Shown here: one piece after another, positions 16,744-24,283 of the stretch
How the letters are laid out: every line of letters starts with the position of its first letter
Position numbering within the stretch: position 1 is the first letter of the stretch
From: an uncultured Porphyromonadaceae bacterium
GTDB lineage: Bacteria; Bacteroidota; Bacteroidia; Bacteroidales; Muribaculaceae
Reading direction: 5' to 3'
Assembly: GCA_900550025.1 (NCBI GenBank)
Contig: URQP01000026.1
Span: 1-24,329, forward strand
DNA: 24,329 nucleotides
Program-made: the position numbers and the translations under genes
Notes under the pieces: model-generated
Database searches by the model: none
What the model was told of the DNA's origin: nothing
What the model saw: only the letters and a program-made list of their open reading frames with translations

Positions 16744-18690
16744 TTAAACGTCAAAACTATTCAGTACAGACAAGGCGCGCAGCACTTCTCCTATACTTGG
16801 AGCGAAGCTTATTGCTCCGTGTCCGTTGAATGGCGGGGTTCCGTCGTACAACTCGGAGATGGAGCCTATACACTCTTTCGTCATATCGTCCTCATATCCG
16901 ATAAGCATTCTGCGCAGGAATGCAACGCCACTGTGTCCGAACACTTTAAGGTATGCATCCGTGTAGAAACCGGATAGCCATGGACGTGTCGGCCCATTGA
17001 AGTAGGAGTTGATTCTTTGTCCGCTGCTGCCTACGAAGAACGGATTGTAGCCGTAGCTTTTCGGGCTTAATGTACGTAGTCCCATCGGGGTAAGCAGTTC
17101 GCGCGTGACGAAATCAAGGATGCGCTTGCGTTGCCCGCGGTCAAGAGGCGAGAAGTCGCATCCGGCGGCGATTATCATATTCGGACGTACGCTTAAATCC
17201 ATATAGTTTCCGTCGACATAGTCGTAAAGATAGCCATAGTCGTTCAAGAATGTCCTTACGAACGCTTCTTTTAGTTTCGATGCTGTTGCCTCCCAGTCTT
17301 CATAATGGGCAGGCTTTTCGTTTTCGTTCTTGAACAGTGTAACTCCAAGCATCAAAGCGTTATACCATAAAGCATTGAATTCCACAACAAAACCTGTGCG
17401 GGCAAGAAGCGGTTTCCCTTCCGGCGTTTCTACGTCCATCCATGTTGCCGGGCGTATGGTACCGTTAGTAGACAACATGCCCTCATTGTTGATATACAGG
17501 TTTTTTTGTTTGCCTTCAAGAACAAAATTAATCAGGTCTGAAAGGAGTTTTCCGTATTTTCCCAAAGTTTCTGTCGCCCCGCAGAATTTATAGTACTGGT
17601 TTATTGTCCAGCACGCCCATAATGGAATGTCTGGTAAGTCGATGTCCTTTATTGTCGTGTCTGGCTCGCCGGTTTCCATATATTTGCGGAGGGCATCTTC
17701 GGCGGTTGACATTATCCTTTCAAAATCCTGCTTGTGGTCTATTGCGAGCGTTGTGCCGGGTAAAGCGACGAACAAGTCGCGCGCGATTATTTTAAACCAC
17801 GGATATCCTGCTAACAGATAGTTTTTGTCTCCGTCTTTCAGATAGCACTGCTTGGCTGAATTTTTCAGGCAGTTGAAGAAGCTTGTACGCGGGGTGCGGT
17901 CTTGTGATTCTTTTTCGAAAGTTGCCGCGAATCCTCTTGTCTTGGCAGGTTCTGTCCCTGCGGAGAATATTATGCTTTCCCCTTTCTTAATCGGTAGGCG
18001 GAAGTATCCCGGCACCCATAGGTCTTCGCTGAACGGCTCCTCCCGGGCAAGGTCTTTGATGTATTCTATGCCCTTGTACCAGTTGGGCTCGTACACGAAT
18101 TCGGGTTTGTGGTTGAATTGCATGTATAATCTCGGGAATCCTTCGTACAGGCAGAATGACACTCCGTTTTCCGTCTCTTCATACGAGCTGTTTAGCTGGC
18201 TGTTTTCCGTACACAGGCTTGCGGCGTTTCTGAATGCAAGGAATGGCTGGAATTGCAGCGTTGTAGGGGAGTGCGCCTCTACAAGCGTATATTTGATTAG
18301 AATGCGGTTTTCATGTGCGACGAATACCTTTTCTTTAGTCAAAATTACGCCTCCTACGCGATAAGTCATTTTTGGAACTGTATCGCAATTGAACTCGCGG
18401 ATATATTTGTGTCCGTTCGGACTGTACACGCCGTTGCGATAGCGGTGTATCCCAAGATTAAACGGTGCGCCGTGTTGTATCACAGTCTCGTCCAACGACG
18501 ATAGCAGCACGAAGTTGTCATCATTCATTTCCTTGATAGGAATGACGAGCAGTCCATGCTGTTTCCGGGTGTTACAACCGATGACCGTAGTGCAATGATA
18601 AGCCCCTGCCTTGTTTGTGCGGAGAATCTCTTTTGGAAGAGACTGGTCCAAGTTTATGAGCAAGTTTTTATCGAACTTAAGGTAACTCAT
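16744..18690 (-). CDS. glycogen debranching enzyme (amylo-alpha-1,6-glucosidase type, GH133-like)
   Basis: The 648-residue protein has an N-terminal beta domain (GDE_N-like; TNKAGAYHCTTVIGCNTRKQHGLLV around 25-50) and an alpha/alpha-toroid catalytic domain from ~300. Hallmarks are AGYPWFKIIARD (about 316-327), ATWMDVETPEGKPL, VEFNALWYNAL, the GPTRPWLSGFYTDAYLK segment and the terminal ISELYDGTPPFNGHGAISFAPS (Glu613). Family members hydrolyse alpha-1,6-linked glucosyl residues left at glycogen branch points. No signal peptide is present, so it acts on cytoplasmic glycogen. It is the first gene of a minus-strand operon with the glycosyltransferase and GH57. An AT-rich TATATTTA about 60 bp upstream is a weak -7 candidate. 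Confidence 0.9.
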   Translation of the reverse strand: MSYLKFDKNLLINLDQSLPKEILRTNKAGAYHCTTVIGCNTRKQHGLLVIPIKEMNDDNFVLLSSLDETVIQHGAPFNLGIHRYRNGVYSPNGHKYIREFNCDTVPKMTYRVGGVILTKEKVFVAHENRILIKYTLVEAHSPTTLQFQPFLAFRNAASLCTENSQLNSSYEETENGVSFCLYEGFPRLYMQFNHKPEFVYEPNWYKGIEYIKDLAREEPFSEDLWVPGYFRLPIKKGESIIFSAGTEPAKTRGFAATFEKESQDRTPRTSFFNCLKNSAKQCYLKDGDKNYLLAGYPWFKIIARDLFVALPGTTLAIDHKQDFERIMSTAEDALRKYMETGEPDTTIKDIDLPDIPLWACWTINQYYKFCGATETLGKYGKLLSDLINFVLEGKQKNLYINNEGMLSTNGTIRPATWMDVETPEGKPLLARTGFVVEFNALWYNALMLGVTLFKNENEKPAHYEDWEATASKLKEAFVRTFLNDYGYLYDYVDGNYMDLSVRPNMIIAAGCDFSPLDRGQRKRILDFVTRELLTPMGLRTLSPKSYGYNPFFVGSSGQRINSYFNGPTRPWLSGFYTDAYLKVFGHSGVAFLRRMLIGYEDDMTKECIGSISELYDGTPPFNGHGAISFAPSIGEVLRALSVLNSFDV

Positions 18691-18830
18691 AGGGTTTATA
18701 TGTTTTGGAGTTATAAATTATAATGGTTACGTTAAACAACGCACGAATTTAAATATAATTTTCTTATTAGAAAAGAAATGTGTTGCAAAACATATATTTA
18801 TGTGGGAGGAAATCGCATAAAACATGCGGC

Positions 18831-19805
18831 TTATACATTCAATTCTGAGCGTATCGCGTTGACAAAATCCCAGAATCCTGATTCTATTGTGTTGAAAATT
18901 GTAACTTTAGAGCGTGATTTAGCCGGGGTGAATACTTTTAGCCCGAGATGGTGGCATCTTATTTCGATTTTTTCCGGCATCATCATCGTTTCGCCGTCGA
19001 GGTGCATTATCCCGCTTTTGTCGCGCTCTATCGTGAGCGAAGGAGTGCGGAACGATATGATGTTTGTGTCTTGGTCGATATGTCTCGAAAAAAGCAGAAT
19101 TCCAAGCATTGCCGTGTCTAATGGAGTTATAGGCAATATCACAGTCACGTCGATAAGGCCGTCCTGCATGTCGGCGTTCGGGGCTATGTATGCGTTGTTG
19201 CCGTATTGTGAGGCGTTGCCGCACGCTATTATGAAGGCTTTTTCTGCAATAGTGCCTTCCGGGCTGGTGATGCGGTATGATTGTGGTCGGTATTTAAGGT
19301 ATTCCGATACTGCGCTTTTCACATAGCTCAGCGGACCTCTTTTCCCGCTTTTTGCAAACTTGGCGCTTACTTGTGCGTCGAATCCTACGCCGCATGTGCA
19401 AAAGAAAGGGTGGTTGTTGGCAGTGCAGTAGTCGTATTGTCCGATGTTGCGGCTGTTGATTATTTCTAACGCTTCGTTTATGTCCATTGGTATGTCGAGA
19501 TGGCGGGCAAGACCGTTGCCCGAGCCGTTCGGAACGATTCCTAAGGCGGTGTCTGTGTCGCAGAGTGCGGAGGCCGTTTCGTTCACTGTGCCGTCGCCGC
19601 CGACGGCAATCACTCCGTAATATCCGTTGCCGGCGGCTTCTTTTGCCAACTGGTATGCGTGGTTTGGGCGTTGGGTGAAACGTATGGAGAGGTCAAAGAG
19701 CGATGAGTCTACTATTTGCCTGATAGTTTCAGGCAAATAGTCCTTGTTTGCTGTACCCGAGATGGGGTTTATCAATGCTAATATCTTTTTTTTCTCCTGT
19801 GGCAT
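18831..19805 (-). CDS. diacylglycerol kinase-family lipid kinase
   Basis: The 324-residue protein belongs to the DAGK catalytic / YegS / sphingosine-kinase-like family, which phosphorylates a lipid hydroxyl with ATP. Signature motifs are INPISGTANK (~12-21), VGGDGTVNE (68-76, the nucleotide-binding GGDGT) and PNGSGNGLARHL (~96-107); the C-terminal beta-sandwich has the DGLIDV motif and LDGE. The lipid could be diacylglycerol, undecaprenol or, given that Bacteroidales make sphingolipids, a long-chain base; sequence does not decide. Its ATG shares one base with the stop of the upstream Rpn-family gene (TAATG). A perfect 13-bp inverted repeat lies early in the coding sequence. Only a very short stem follows the stop codon, so readthrough toward the glycogen operon is possible. 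Confidence 0.88.
   Translation of the reverse strand: MPQEKKKILALINPISGTANKDYLPETIRQIVDSSLFDLSIRFTQRPNHAYQLAKEAAGNGYYGVIAVGGDGTVNETASALCDTDTALGIVPNGSGNGLARHLDIPMDINEALEIINSRNIGQYDYCTANNHPFFCTCGVGFDAQVSAKFAKSGKRGPLSYVKSAVSEYLKYRPQSYRITSPEGTIAEKAFIIACGNASQYGNNAYIAPNADMQDGLIDVTVILPITPLDTAMLGILLFSRHIDQDTNIISFRTPSLTIERDKSGIMHLDGETMMMPEKIEIRCHHLGLKVFTPAKSRSKVTIFNTIESGFWDFVNAIRSELNV
19711..19741 (-). repeat. 13-bp perfect inverted repeat inside the lipid kinase gene
   Basis: Positions 19711-19723 (ACTATTTGCCTGA) are exactly complementary to 19729-19741 with a 5-nt loop. In the mRNA this gives a strong hairpin about 65 nt after the start codon, in codons for roughly residues 22-32. Confidence 0.75.
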
Positions 19806-20671
19806 TACAGTGTGGCTATTACATCTTCGTCGAGCCCTGTCATTTCAGCAATCTCGTTATCTTTGAATCCTTTTTCTTTCATTTTCATGGCTATGTCTCT
19901 GCGGGTCTCTTTAATGCCTTCTTCGCGTCCTTCTTCACGCCCTTCCTCCAATCCTTTTCTTACTCCGCTGTTATAAAGCGTCTTTTCTACGCTTATTGTG
20001 TCCCAGAATTTGTCGTAACCCGACAATTGGGCTTCTGTAAATGCCGATTCCTCAATCTCGGAAACTGCTTTGTTGATTTCCGGATTGTCGAGCAGGTCTT
20101 TGGGTATTTCGCGTGTTTTGTCGTTGATTTCTGTCAGATAGCGCAGCCATAGCACCTGCATGCGTTTTTCCGAGTAGCTGTGCGGTGTGAATTTTGGTAA
20201 TTCCACAAAAATCAAATGCAGGCCGTCTATGATTTTATCCGAGTGTTCTATATGGACCATCCTGTAATAATGATAGTATTCTTCCATTTCGGGCTCGAAT
20301 ATCTCATTGACCAGATTGAGTGAATACACCGGTTGCAGAAGGTCGTAGTCCTCGCCGTTGCCGAGTTGGCTGACGTAGGCTTTCGATGCGTTGAACATCA
20401 CTCTTTGCCTGAACTCCGCCGACCATACCATTTGCATTTCCACTATGAATTGCCGCCCGCGTTTGTCGCGGCATCTTACGTCTACGATGCTGTTCTTCCG
20501 CAGCGGGTTTTTCGGCACAAGTTCAGGCGGCAGGTATTCTATCCATGTTATCTCCTCTTCCGGCTTGTCGAATGGCAACAAGGCGTTGAGCAGGCTTATC
20601 ACTAAGTCGGGATGCTCGCCAAACACTTTTTTAAACGTCAAGTCAGCTTTTGGATCAAGATATTTCCGCAT
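19805..20671 (-). CDS. Rpn/PD-(D/E)XK nuclease-family protein (transposase-like family)
   Basis: The 288-residue protein starts MRKYLDPKADLTFKKVFG, typical of the PDDEXK_2/Rpn family often annotated as transposase. The nuclease core is intact: Asp64 in SIVDVRC, then FIVEMQM with Glu78 and Gln80, followed by FRQRVMFNASKAYVSQL. RpnA-type relatives are recombination-promoting DNA endonucleases; this is not a classical transposase and no terminal repeats flank it. The C-terminus has charged repeats (EEGREEGREEG) and a small helix-turn-like end, a common shape in Bacteroidales copies that are present in many copies per genome. It is first in a two-gene unit with the lipid kinase, joined by TAATG. 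Confidence 0.88.
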   Translation of the reverse strand: MRKYLDPKADLTFKKVFGEHPDLVISLLNALLPFDKPEEEITWIEYLPPELVPKNPLRKNSIVDVRCRDKRGRQFIVEMQMVWSAEFRQRVMFNASKAYVSQLGNGEDYDLLQPVYSLNLVNEIFEPEMEEYYHYYRMVHIEHSDKIIDGLHLIFVELPKFTPHSYSEKRMQVLWLRYLTEINDKTREIPKDLLDNPEINKAVSEIEESAFTEAQLSGYDKFWDTISVEKTLYNSGVRKGLEEGREEGREEGIKETRRDIAMKMKEKGFKDNEIAEMTGLDEDVIATL

Positions 20672-20690
20672 AGGCTACATTTTTGTGGTA

Positions 20691-20721
20691 TAAAGATACG
20701 CAATTATCGCCTTCTTGCAAA
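20691..20721 (-). promoter_or_regulatory. promoter of the Rpn-lipid kinase unit
   Basis: On the minus strand TTTG (20721-20718) is followed after exactly 19 nt by TATCTTTA (20698-20691), one base off the TAnnTTTG consensus. The start codon is 19 bp further on. Confidence 0.6.
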
Positions 20722-20791
20722 ATTATCCTTGAAAAAATGTCATATTTCAGGAATTAGTGTGTATCTTCGTGGAAACATAAATTTTACAGTT

Positions 20792-21364
20792 ATGAACAAC
20801 CGTTTGTCATTGATTTCCAATATTTTTGTGTTTGTAGCAGGGTTGATACTGATACTTATGCATTCCCAAGCGCGGATTTTTGAGACAATTATTATAATAA
20901 TAGGTGTGATGTTCATCGTGCCGGGATGCCTTTCCCTCGTGGCATTGCTTTCCCGCAAGGATTTCCGTAAAGTCAACCTGATGGCCGTCGTTCCTATGGT
21001 CGGCGGATTGTTGCTGGGCATTGCGCTGGTTGCCGTGCCGTCATTTTTTGTCGGGGTGCTTTCCTATACGTTTGCCGTGCTCATCATTGCCGGGGCGTTG
21101 GTGAAGTTCTGGATGCTCTTTTCTGTCGGCAGGGCGGTGAAATTTCCGTTGTGGCTCTATGCTGTGCCTGCGCTTATGCTCGTCTGCGGCATTGTCATAT
21201 TGCTTACCGATGTGAGGACGATAGAAAGTGCTTTGGTGCTTATTACCGGTATATCGTTCGTGGCTTATTCCGTTAATTCGTTGTTGGAGTATATATCGGT
21301 ATGCCGCTATATGAAATCACATCCGTCTCAGGAAAGCGGGACGGATGTGATTGAAATCAAATAA
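20792..21364 (+). CDS. DUF308/HdeD-like integral membrane protein
   Basis: From ATG 20792 the product has 190 residues and six hydrophobic segments (about 5-23, 28-52, 62-85, 88-112, 117-138 and 145-170), with few charged residues until the tail ESGTDVIEIK. Arrangement and length fit the DUF308 (HdeD-like) family of small inner-membrane proteins, some linked to acid stress; no specific function can be claimed. I chose this ATG because the in-frame extension upstream (to 20612) runs through the divergent Rpn gene start and its promoter, and lacks a membrane-protein-like N-terminus. It converges on the cytidylate-kinase-like gene with only 14 bp between stop codons, sharing a terminator hairpin. 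Confidence 0.78.
   Translation: MNNRLSLISNIFVFVAGLILILMHSQARIFETIIIIIGVMFIVPGCLSLVALLSRKDFRKVNLMAVVPMVGGLLLGIALVAVPSFFVGVLSYTFAVLIIAGALVKFWMLFSVGRAVKFPLWLYAVPALMLVCGIVILLTDVRTIESALVLITGISFVAYSVNSLLEYISVCRYMKSHPSQESGTDVIEIK
21316..21351 (+). repeat. 12-bp perfect inverted repeat at the 3' end of the DUF308 gene
   Basis: ATCACATCCGTC at 21316-21327 is the exact reverse complement of 21340-21351, with a 12-nt loop, lying just before the stop codon. It would give the transcript a stable 3' hairpin directly ahead of the shared terminator. Confidence 0.7.
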
Positions 21365-21384
21365 CGAGCTACTGCCCGTTATTT
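21359..21384. terminator. shared terminator overlapping two converging stop codons
   Basis: AAATAACG at 21359-21366 pairs with CGTTATTT at 21377-21384. The stem includes the DUF308 stop on one arm and the kinase-like stop on the other. A/T-rich arms make it usable in both directions, though it is short. Confidence 0.55.
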
Positions 21385-22002
21385 TAGTCTGCGGTTGACA
21401 TAATCTATTATTATGTCGATGATGTCGTTTTCCGGAAGGCGGGATGAGTCCAAGCACAGGTCGTATGATGTGGAATGTCCCCATTCTTTGTCGGTATAGA
21501 AATTATAGTATTCCGCTCTCAGTTTGTTTTCTTTCTTGGCAAGGCTTTTTGCGTCGTCTGCGGTCATGCCTTCCATCCGTCGTGTTATTCTTTCGGCGCA
21601 AGCGTCGGCCGAAGCGCTTATGAAAACATTGATGCACCTTGGATTGTCGCGCAGCAGATAGTCGGCGCAGCGGCCTACTATGACGCACGATTCGCGGCCG
21701 GACACAGTGCGTATCATGTCGCATATCGCCTTTTGCACGCTGTCGTAGTAGGATGCCGACGGCGAGAACTGGTGCATGTAGAACCCGATGTTCATCGACA
21801 GGTTGCTCAGGTAGAACGACGGCAGTTTCTCGTCGGCTTTTTTGAACAGTGCGGGGTTCAATCCCGCTTCTTTTGCAGCTTCCAGCAACAATTCTTTGTC
21901 GTAGAATTTCACGCCGAGCCTTTCTGCCAGCTTTTTGCCTATGTCGTGTCCGCCGCTTCCGAATTGGCGGCCTACTGTGATTACGAATTTTTTGTCTGCC
22001 AT
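21379..22002 (-). CDS. cytidylate kinase-like family protein
   Basis: The 207-residue P-loop protein starts with VITVGRQFGSGGHDIGKKLAE; the phosphate-binding loop at about 11-23 is intact. It continues with FYDKELLLEAAKEAG (~33-47), CVIVGRCADYLL and an arginine/lysine-rich lid (RRMEGMTADDAKSLAKKENK). This matches the cytidylate-kinase-like family of gut anaerobes, which is distinct from the essential Cmk. The true phosphoryl acceptor is unknown; a nucleoside monophosphate is plausible. It is a single-gene transcript with a good promoter and converges on the DUF308 gene. Confidence 0.85.
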   Translation of the reverse strand: MADKKFVITVGRQFGSGGHDIGKKLAERLGVKFYDKELLLEAAKEAGLNPALFKKADEKLPSFYLSNLSMNIGFYMHQFSPSASYYDSVQKAICDMIRTVSGRESCVIVGRCADYLLRDNPRCINVFISASADACAERITRRMEGMTADDAKSLAKKENKLRAEYYNFYTDKEWGHSTSYDLCLDSSRLPENDIIDIIIDYVNRRLK

Positions 22003-22026
22003 AACGTGTCTGTTTTTATGATACTA

Positions 22027-22057
22027 CAAATTTATTCGTTTCTTCTCAAAAAAGCAA
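22027..22057 (-). promoter_or_regulatory. promoter of the cytidylate kinase-like gene
   Basis: On the minus strand TTG (22057-22055) is followed after 20 nt by TAAATTTG (22034-22027), an exact TAnnTTTG match. The ATG lies 24 bp downstream. Confidence 0.7.
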
Positions 22058-22081
22058 CTGGCAAACCTTATTTGTCGTTGT

Positions 22082-22199
22082 AATGGCTGGATGCCGATGG
22101 GTACAAAGCCATTGATGAGCGGCGGTACTTCAGGGAACCTACGGTAAGCGGAGCTTGCGGAGCGCAGCCGTAGGCAGGGATGCTCATAGCCACATCGGC
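22082..22199. repeat. GC-rich palindromic intergenic element, copy 1
   Basis: Nested complementary blocks fold this 118-bp piece: 22093-22099 with 22193-22199, 22115-22120 with 22182-22187, and 22138-22144 with 22168-22174. A rival hairpin pairs 22082-22088 with 22107-22113. The loop holds two tandem GCGGAGC units. Part of the loop recurs inverted at 24311-24326. It is markedly richer in GC than the flanking intergenic DNA and codes for nothing recognisable. Confidence 0.6.
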
Positions 22200-22286
22200 G
22201 GCGTAGCCGTCTCACTGCAAAATGGCTTTTTGAGGTGACTTTTGATATATCGGGACTAATTGGGTATAAAAAAGTTAAATAAATGT

Positions 22287-22316
22287 TTTGCAATGTCGTG
22301 ATTTGGTGTAACTTTG
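22287..22316 (+). promoter_or_regulatory. promoter of the PCMD/T9SS protein gene
   Basis: TTTG at 22287-22290 is followed after 18 nt by TAACTTTG at 22309-22316, an exact match to the Bacteroidetes -7 box. A leader of about 30 nt precedes ATG 22354. Confidence 0.8.
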
Positions 22317-22353
22317 CACCGTTTAAATTGAAAATTATCAAATTTTTAGCAGT

Positions 22354-24165
22354 ATGAATAAAAAAATTTACTTATTAGGTTTGTGCGTCGCTGCATCGGC
22401 GACAGTCGCTAACGCTCAGCAGCTTCCCAACGTTGGTTTCGTGGATTGGAAAGGAGACGCTGGTTGTGGAAATACATTAGGATTATATCTTCAAAGAGCT
22501 GGTAACATTTTAGGTTATACTTATACTTTTGCAAATGAGGAATTGCAGCGTCCGGGCGATGAACCATCGGATTGGAATGGATCGAGCGTGAATCAAAAAG
22601 CACGTTCTATTCTGGGAACTATGCCGGCTTCTAAAGTTCTGATTACTTCATCCACAGAAGGTTCGGATAATAAAGTTGCTAAGTTGCAAAATCTGTTTGT
22701 TGGTTTAGGCTCTATTGGCGCAAATGCTCCCGGTTTTCTCACATTGGGTACACCTTGGGTCTTTGCGGATCAAAATACGGATATTTGTGATGGTGGTACT
22801 TATGGCGGTGTCGAATTCAAATACCGTCCGGATGCTATTGCCGGTAAGTTTAAAAGGGCTGATCAAAATGAAAAAGGAGAAGCTGTTGAAGCAACAGGCG
22901 AGTTGTCGCATATTATAGCATATCTTTGGTCAGGAACTTCTTCTTCAAAGATAGGTCAGAAAGATTCTTCTACAGGATTGCCTGATACGTCTGTTGATGA
23001 AGACTATTCCAAGGTTGTTAATTTGCTTGATTGCGATGATGTTGATAAAGCATTATTAGGTAATGATAATGCAGGAGCTGTTTCAGGCGATTTCAAATTA
23101 ATATCATCCTGTGACCGTGCATTTTCAACTACTGATGGAGATTGGATGGAAATAATTGTACCTTTAGAATACAATGATATTGAATCTGTACCGGAAAAGA
23201 TGAATGTTATTATATCGGCCGGTGATTATTGGACAAGAGGTAATTTGAAAACTAATACAACTTTACTTGTTGACGATGTGGATTTCGTTTATTATTCTAC
23301 ATTGACGGATTTGAAGGTCAATGGCGAGACTGTCGCATTGAAAGACGGTGAATATGAGTACGCTATGAGCGGTTCTGCACTTCCTACTGTGGCGCAGGTT
23401 GTAGCTACTACTAAGAGCCAGTTCGCAGAAGCGGCTGTTACTGTCGATGCTGAAAACGCACAGGTTCGCATCGTTGTGACCAATCAGGGAGGCAAGGACG
23501 TTGACGGCGAAACTTCGCATACCTACGTCCTCCAATACGAAAAGGCTGCTGAGCCGGAGCAATATCCGGGCCATCTAAACATCGAAATGGGAGGCAGCAA
23601 CATCGCTAAAAACCAAGATGCAACCATAGAAATAACCGAGACAGGAGAAGGCAAATGCACTTTCGTATTGCCTGATTTGACACTTACAGGACTTGGTAAT
23701 TTGGGAACTATCGAAGTATCGGATGTTACAGTTACTGTGGATGACAACGAAACCAAGACATACGCCGGGTCGGTTGAAGGAATGTCGTTGTTGGGAGGTG
23801 CTATCGGTGCTGATGTAGAGCTGAATGGTACTATAGACGTTAATGGCATTTGTGACTTCAAGATAGATGTGCTTTGGAACAGTATGGAGGGACATCAAAT
23901 GGAAACACCTGTACCTATCAATGTTACATTCACTACCAATGAGATTCCGGCCGGTATAGAGGGTGTCAGCGGTGACGCTGTTGCGGTTTACGGCGTGGTT
24001 GGCGCTGTGTCGGTGAACGGTTACAATGGCGTGGTTGAGGTCTATGCAGCCGACGGCCGTCTGGTTAAGAGCGTAATGGTTGACGGTAATGCAGAAATCT
24101 CGTTGAACGGCGGTCTCTATATCGTCCGCGCAGGCAGCGAGGCTTATAAGGTGTTTGTGAAATAA
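22354..24165 (+). CDS. secreted PCMD / calycin-like protein with type IX secretion-type C-terminus
   Basis: The 603-residue protein has a Sec signal peptide (MNKKIYLLGLCVAASATVANA, cleavage likely after the ANA). Residues ~24-315 look like a PCMD (putative carbohydrate metabolism) domain, beginning LPNVGFVDWKG and containing YGGVEFKYRPDAIAGKFKR, a conserved family stretch. An Ig-like beta domain (~316-395) links to a calycin-like barrel (~405-530: YPGHLNIEMGG, then CTFVLPDLTL). The last ~70 residues (VEVYAADGRLVKSV, then GGLYIVRAGSEAYKVFVK) resemble a type A T9SS sorting domain. It is probably exported to the cell surface or medium; ligand unknown. The first half is visibly AT-richer than the second. 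It is a single-gene unit with its own promoter and terminator. Confidence 0.82.
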   Translation: MNKKIYLLGLCVAASATVANAQQLPNVGFVDWKGDAGCGNTLGLYLQRAGNILGYTYTFANEELQRPGDEPSDWNGSSVNQKARSILGTMPASKVLITSSTEGSDNKVAKLQNLFVGLGSIGANAPGFLTLGTPWVFADQNTDICDGGTYGGVEFKYRPDAIAGKFKRADQNEKGEAVEATGELSHIIAYLWSGTSSSKIGQKDSSTGLPDTSVDEDYSKVVNLLDCDDVDKALLGNDNAGAVSGDFKLISSCDRAFSTTDGDWMEIIVPLEYNDIESVPEKMNVIISAGDYWTRGNLKTNTTLLVDDVDFVYYSTLTDLKVNGETVALKDGEYEYAMSGSALPTVAQVVATTKSQFAEAAVTVDAENAQVRIVVTNQGGKDVDGETSHTYVLQYEKAAEPEQYPGHLNIEMGGSNIAKNQDATIEITETGEGKCTFVLPDLTLTGLGNLGTIEVSDVTVTVDDNETKTYAGSVEGMSLLGGAIGADVELNGTIDVNGICDFKIDVLWNSMEGHQMETPVPINVTFTTNEIPAGIEGVSGDAVAVYGVVGAVSVNGYNGVVEVYAADGRLVKSVMVDGNAEISLNGGLYIVRAGSEAYKVFVK

Positions 24166-24167
24166 CG

Positions 24168-24282
24168 CGGCCGCATAGCGGCGAAATAATATGGACGATG
24201 CCCTTGCCGGTTGGTAAGGGCATCGTTTTTGCTGTTTAATGCCAATGGTTCGAGAACTACGAGTGCGACCGCTATGCGGCCG
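24168..24282. repeat. 14-bp inverted repeat bracketing the terminator
   Basis: CGGCCGCATAGCGG at 24168-24181 is the exact reverse complement of 24269-24282. The two arms enclose the terminator hairpin and could form an outer stem, or belong to a dispersed palindromic repeat. Confidence 0.7.
24195..24226 (+). terminator. rho-independent terminator of the PCMD/T9SS gene
   Basis: An 11-bp stem (24195-24205 with 24216-24226, 10-nt loop) is followed by TTTTT. It lies 29 bp after the stop codon. Confidence 0.88.
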
Positions 24283-24283
24283 G

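Noticed and set aside
18812..18826. Terminator between lipid kinase and debranching enzyme
   Set aside because: Only a 5-bp stem (CGCAT/ATGCG) without a T-run on the relevant strand.
19805..20671. Insertion sequence around the Rpn/PDDEXK gene
   Set aside because: No terminal inverted repeats or target duplications were found at its borders; the family is often called transposase but rarely forms an IS.
20612..20791. N-terminal extension of the DUF308 protein to 20612
   Set aside because: The extension is antisense to the Rpn gene start and its promoter; ATG 20792 begins a normal membrane protein.
22024..22341. 105-codon minus-strand frame in the palindromic intergenic region
   Set aside because: It runs through a hairpin-rich repeat and two promoters; the peptide is arginine/serine-rich without family resemblance.
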